From assembly GCA_024640485.1 (NCBI GenBank), contig JAHEEY010000236.1, forward strand, positions 1 through 7,175: a stretch of 7,175 nt of DNA, read 5' to 3'. This DNA is from Chloroflexota bacterium (lineage in GTDB: Bacteria > Chloroflexota > Anaerolineae > Promineifilales > Promineifilaceae). Below are positions 6,005-7,175 of this stretch, one piece after another (within the stretch, counting starts at the first letter, position 1; the number at the start of each line of letters is the position of its first letter). A program made the position numbers and the translations under genes. A model generated the notes under the pieces. That model was given only the letters and a program-made list of their open reading frames with translations, ran no database searches and was not told where the DNA came from.

Positions 6005-6060
6005 ATAGTATGAATGCGGACCGTCAGCGAACTGTCATTTTTCCGTCAATCTACCGTCAA
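6005..6060 (-). promoter_or_regulatory. Candidate protease promoter with four 11-bp-spaced PhoB/OmpR-type repeats
   Basis: On the plus strand the heptamers CCGTCAG (6021), CTGTCAT (6032), CCGTCAA (6043) and CCGTCAA (6054) are spaced exactly 11 bp apart with 4-bp spacers, mostly AT-rich. CTGTCAT is the half-site of the E. coli Pho box, and direct repeats at 11 bp are typical of OmpR/PhoB-family winged-helix regulators. Read on the minus strand they become TGACGG/TGACAG units, also reminiscent of the Bacillus PhoP box. TACTAT (6010-6005, minus strand) begins after a 10-bp gap and can serve as the protease -10, the usual activator-to-box distance. No proper -35 is seen, which fits an activator-dependent promoter. 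The activator's identity is not known from this window. Confidence 0.55.
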
Positions 6061-6167
6061 TTTGTCGCCAGCCGGCGTCAACGATGTGACTGCGGTTTCA
6101 CGAAATCGCCAGAGCAGCCGGCAGTTCACCATCAGCATCCCCGAGTGAGGGACCGTAAACGGGTCAG

Positions 6168-6196
6168 TTGACAAAGGGGTAAAAACGATCCATACT
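6168..6196 (+). promoter_or_regulatory. Sigma-70-type promoter of the TrmB-family gene
   Basis: A perfect TTGACA (6168-6173), a 17-bp spacer and CATACT (6191-6196, 4 of 6 to TATAAT) face the regulator gene. Transcription would start near 6203, giving a leader of about 30 nt. A second possible -10, TATACT at 6210-6215, has no matching -35. The operator-like repeats at 6192-6216 overlap the -10 box and start site. Confidence 0.7.
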
Positions 6197-6216
6197 AAAG
6201 CGTAGGTAGTATACTA
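6192..6216. promoter_or_regulatory. Cluster of ATACTA half-sites, candidate operator
   Basis: ATACTA (6192-6197), TAGTAT (6207-6212) and ATACTA (6211-6216) alternate in orientation. The last two overlap as the perfect 10-bp palindrome TAGTATACTA (6207-6216). The cluster covers the -10 box and transcription start of the TrmB-type gene, so repression is the natural reading, most simply autoregulation. The archaeal TrmB operator also contains TACT/AGTA elements, which is suggestive but no proof. A further copy lies at 6006-6011, over the candidate -10 of the protease promoter. Confidence 0.5.
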
Positions 6217-6233
6217 ACGTCTAAAGGTGCTGT

Positions 6234-7043
6234 ATGAGTCAACTGCCGGTAGAGAAGCTGGTTCGGATTGGGATGTCGGAGTATGAAGCTAAAGCTTATC
6301 TGGCGCTGCTAGGGGATAGCCCGGTGACCGGCTACCAGCTGGCGAAAAGCTCCGGGGTGCCCCGATCGATGATTTATGAAGTGATGGGGAAGCTGGTGGC
6401 CCGGGGAGCGGCGATGACCCTGCCGACCGGCAGCAGTACCAAATACGCGGCTATCCCGGCGGATGAGTTTTTGGATCAGCTGCAGCAGGAGCATGAGGCG
6501 TTGATCGGATCTTTGAGAGAGCCGCTGTCCAAGCTGTCCGTGGTCCCAGATCTAGATTATGTGTGGAACCTGGAAGGGTTGGACAACGTGACCGCCAAGG
6601 CGACGGAGATGATCAACCAGGCAGCCAGGGAGATTTATCTGGCGCTGCTGCCGGATAGTTTTCCGGTTTTGAAAGCAGCCCTGGAAGAAGCGATCGGCCG
6701 GGGAGTGCGGGTGGTGGTCTATTCCACCGATACGCTGGACCTGACAGGGGGGCAGGTGGTGGTGGCCCATGTGTCTGAGGAGACATTGGGGCAGGCCGGC
6801 GGGTTGGGGTTGATCCTGGTAATTGATGGCGAAGAGGTGCTGGTGGGTGAATGGCTGAAGGACGCGCAGGCGCGGGCATCGTGGACCAGCAGCCCGCTGT
6901 TGGTATTCATCGCCGAGCATCACCTGCGAACGGATCTCTATCTGCCGCAGCTGCTGGCGATGGTGGGCGACAGAGGTTTGGATTTTATTCAGGAAGCGGA
7001 TCGAGAGCTCTTCGCGCGGGCATTGGAGAGCCACATCGGGTAA
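6234..7043 (+). CDS. TrmB-family transcriptional regulator
   Basis: This 269-residue regulator has an N-terminal TrmB-type winged helix (about 6-75) with the typical IGMSEYEAKAYLALL opening, the recognition region SGVPRSMIYEVMGKL, and the wing GSSTKYAAIPADEFL. A short coiled-coil-like helix follows (about 78-100), then a C-terminal effector or dimerisation domain (about 108-260) of the TrmB_C/phospholipase-D-like type, including EIYLALLPDSF and GVRVVVYST. In characterised archaeal TrmB proteins this part binds sugars; the bacterial relatives are mostly uncharacterised, so no ligand is assigned. The ATG has AAGGTG (6224-6229) 4 nt upstream. The next gene, an ABC ATPase, begins 75 bp downstream with no terminator between, suggesting a shared transcript and control of that transporter. 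It is divergent from the protease and may control both sides. Confidence 0.9.
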   Translation: MSQLPVEKLVRIGMSEYEAKAYLALLGDSPVTGYQLAKSSGVPRSMIYEVMGKLVARGAAMTLPTGSSTKYAAIPADEFLDQLQQEHEALIGSLREPLSKLSVVPDLDYVWNLEGLDNVTAKATEMINQAAREIYLALLPDSFPVLKAALEEAIGRGVRVVVYSTDTLDLTGGQVVVAHVSEETLGQAGGLGLILVIDGEEVLVGEWLKDAQARASWTSSPLLVFIAEHHLRTDLYLPQLLAMVGDRGLDFIQEADRELFARALESHIG

Positions 7044-7118
7044 GAGGATCCGCCGGTGGGGAGACCCATAAGTGAACCAGGGGGGGAAGACAGGTGGAGC
7101 AAATTTGTGGAGGTGGCT

Positions 7119-7175
7119 ATGTCTAAGAAGACAGCAATTAAAACTGAAGGGTTGACGAAATCGTATGGAAAGGTT
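7119..7175 (+). CDS. ABC transporter ATP-binding protein, N-terminal fragment (cut by window edge)
   Basis: Only the first 19 codons are inside the window: a lysine-rich start followed by TEGLTKSYGKV. This is the usual first strand and A-loop tyrosine region (LTKSYG) of ABC ATPases, just as LRKTYG occurs in the ATPase at 290. A strong Shine-Dalgarno GGAGG (7109-7113) lies 5 nt before the ATG at 7119; a GTG two codons earlier is less well spaced. Walker A and all later motifs lie beyond the window. The gene is probably co-transcribed with the TrmB-family regulator upstream. Transporter class and substrate cannot be told from this fragment. Confidence 0.8.
   Translation, partial: MSKKTAIKTEGLTKSYGKV

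Noticed and set aside
1..7175. CRISPR array, tRNA, rRNA or insertion sequence
   Set aside because: No regularly spaced long repeats, no tRNA-like cloverleaf or rRNA stretches, and no transposase were seen.

Overview
This 7.2 kb window holds six complete genes, plus the first 19 codons of a seventh, in moderately GC-rich DNA (roughly 55-60% by eye) with good Shine-Dalgarno sites before most genes. I think a member of the Chloroflexota is most likely. The reasons are the mix of TrmB-type regulators next to ABC ATPases, NarL-type two-component pairs beside ABC-2 exporters, and unusual MerR proteins. This is an inference from gene content and has not been tested.

Layout. Positions 1-289 are non-coding and carry a perfect 7-bp-arm inverted repeat (53-68) that looks like an operator. 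Then come an ABC-2 exporter ATPase (290-1201) and its small six-helix permease (1261-1998). A long hairpin (2008-2066) and a TATAAT-type promoter lead into a membrane histidine kinase (2087-3340) and a NarL-type response regulator (3410-4045). An 8-bp-stem terminator (4115-4140) ends this block and lies inside the 3' end of the convergent gene. On the minus strand are a regulator with two MerR DNA-binding domains (4118-4897) and, upstream of it, a secreted chymotrypsin-fold serine protease (5051-5962). A 271-bp divergent control region (5963-6233) separates the protease from a plus-strand TrmB-family regulator (6234-7043), which is followed by the start of another ABC ATPase (7119 to the window edge).

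How they fit. ATPase, permease, kinase and regulator in this order match a known kind of locus (B. subtilis yvfRSTU type; the linearmycin-resistance loci are similar in content) in which the two-component pair senses membrane or envelope stress and the exporter relieves it. The TrmB regulator with the next ABC ATPase looks like a second regulator-transporter unit. The protease is probably exported.

The most interesting signal is in the divergent region. Four GTCA-core heptamers are repeated at exactly 11-bp steps (6021, 6032, 6043, 6054), the geometry of PhoB/OmpR-family binding sites. A candidate protease -10 box follows at the right distance. Three ATACTA half-sites in alternating orientation cover the TrmB promoter, and a fourth copy overlaps the candidate protease -10.
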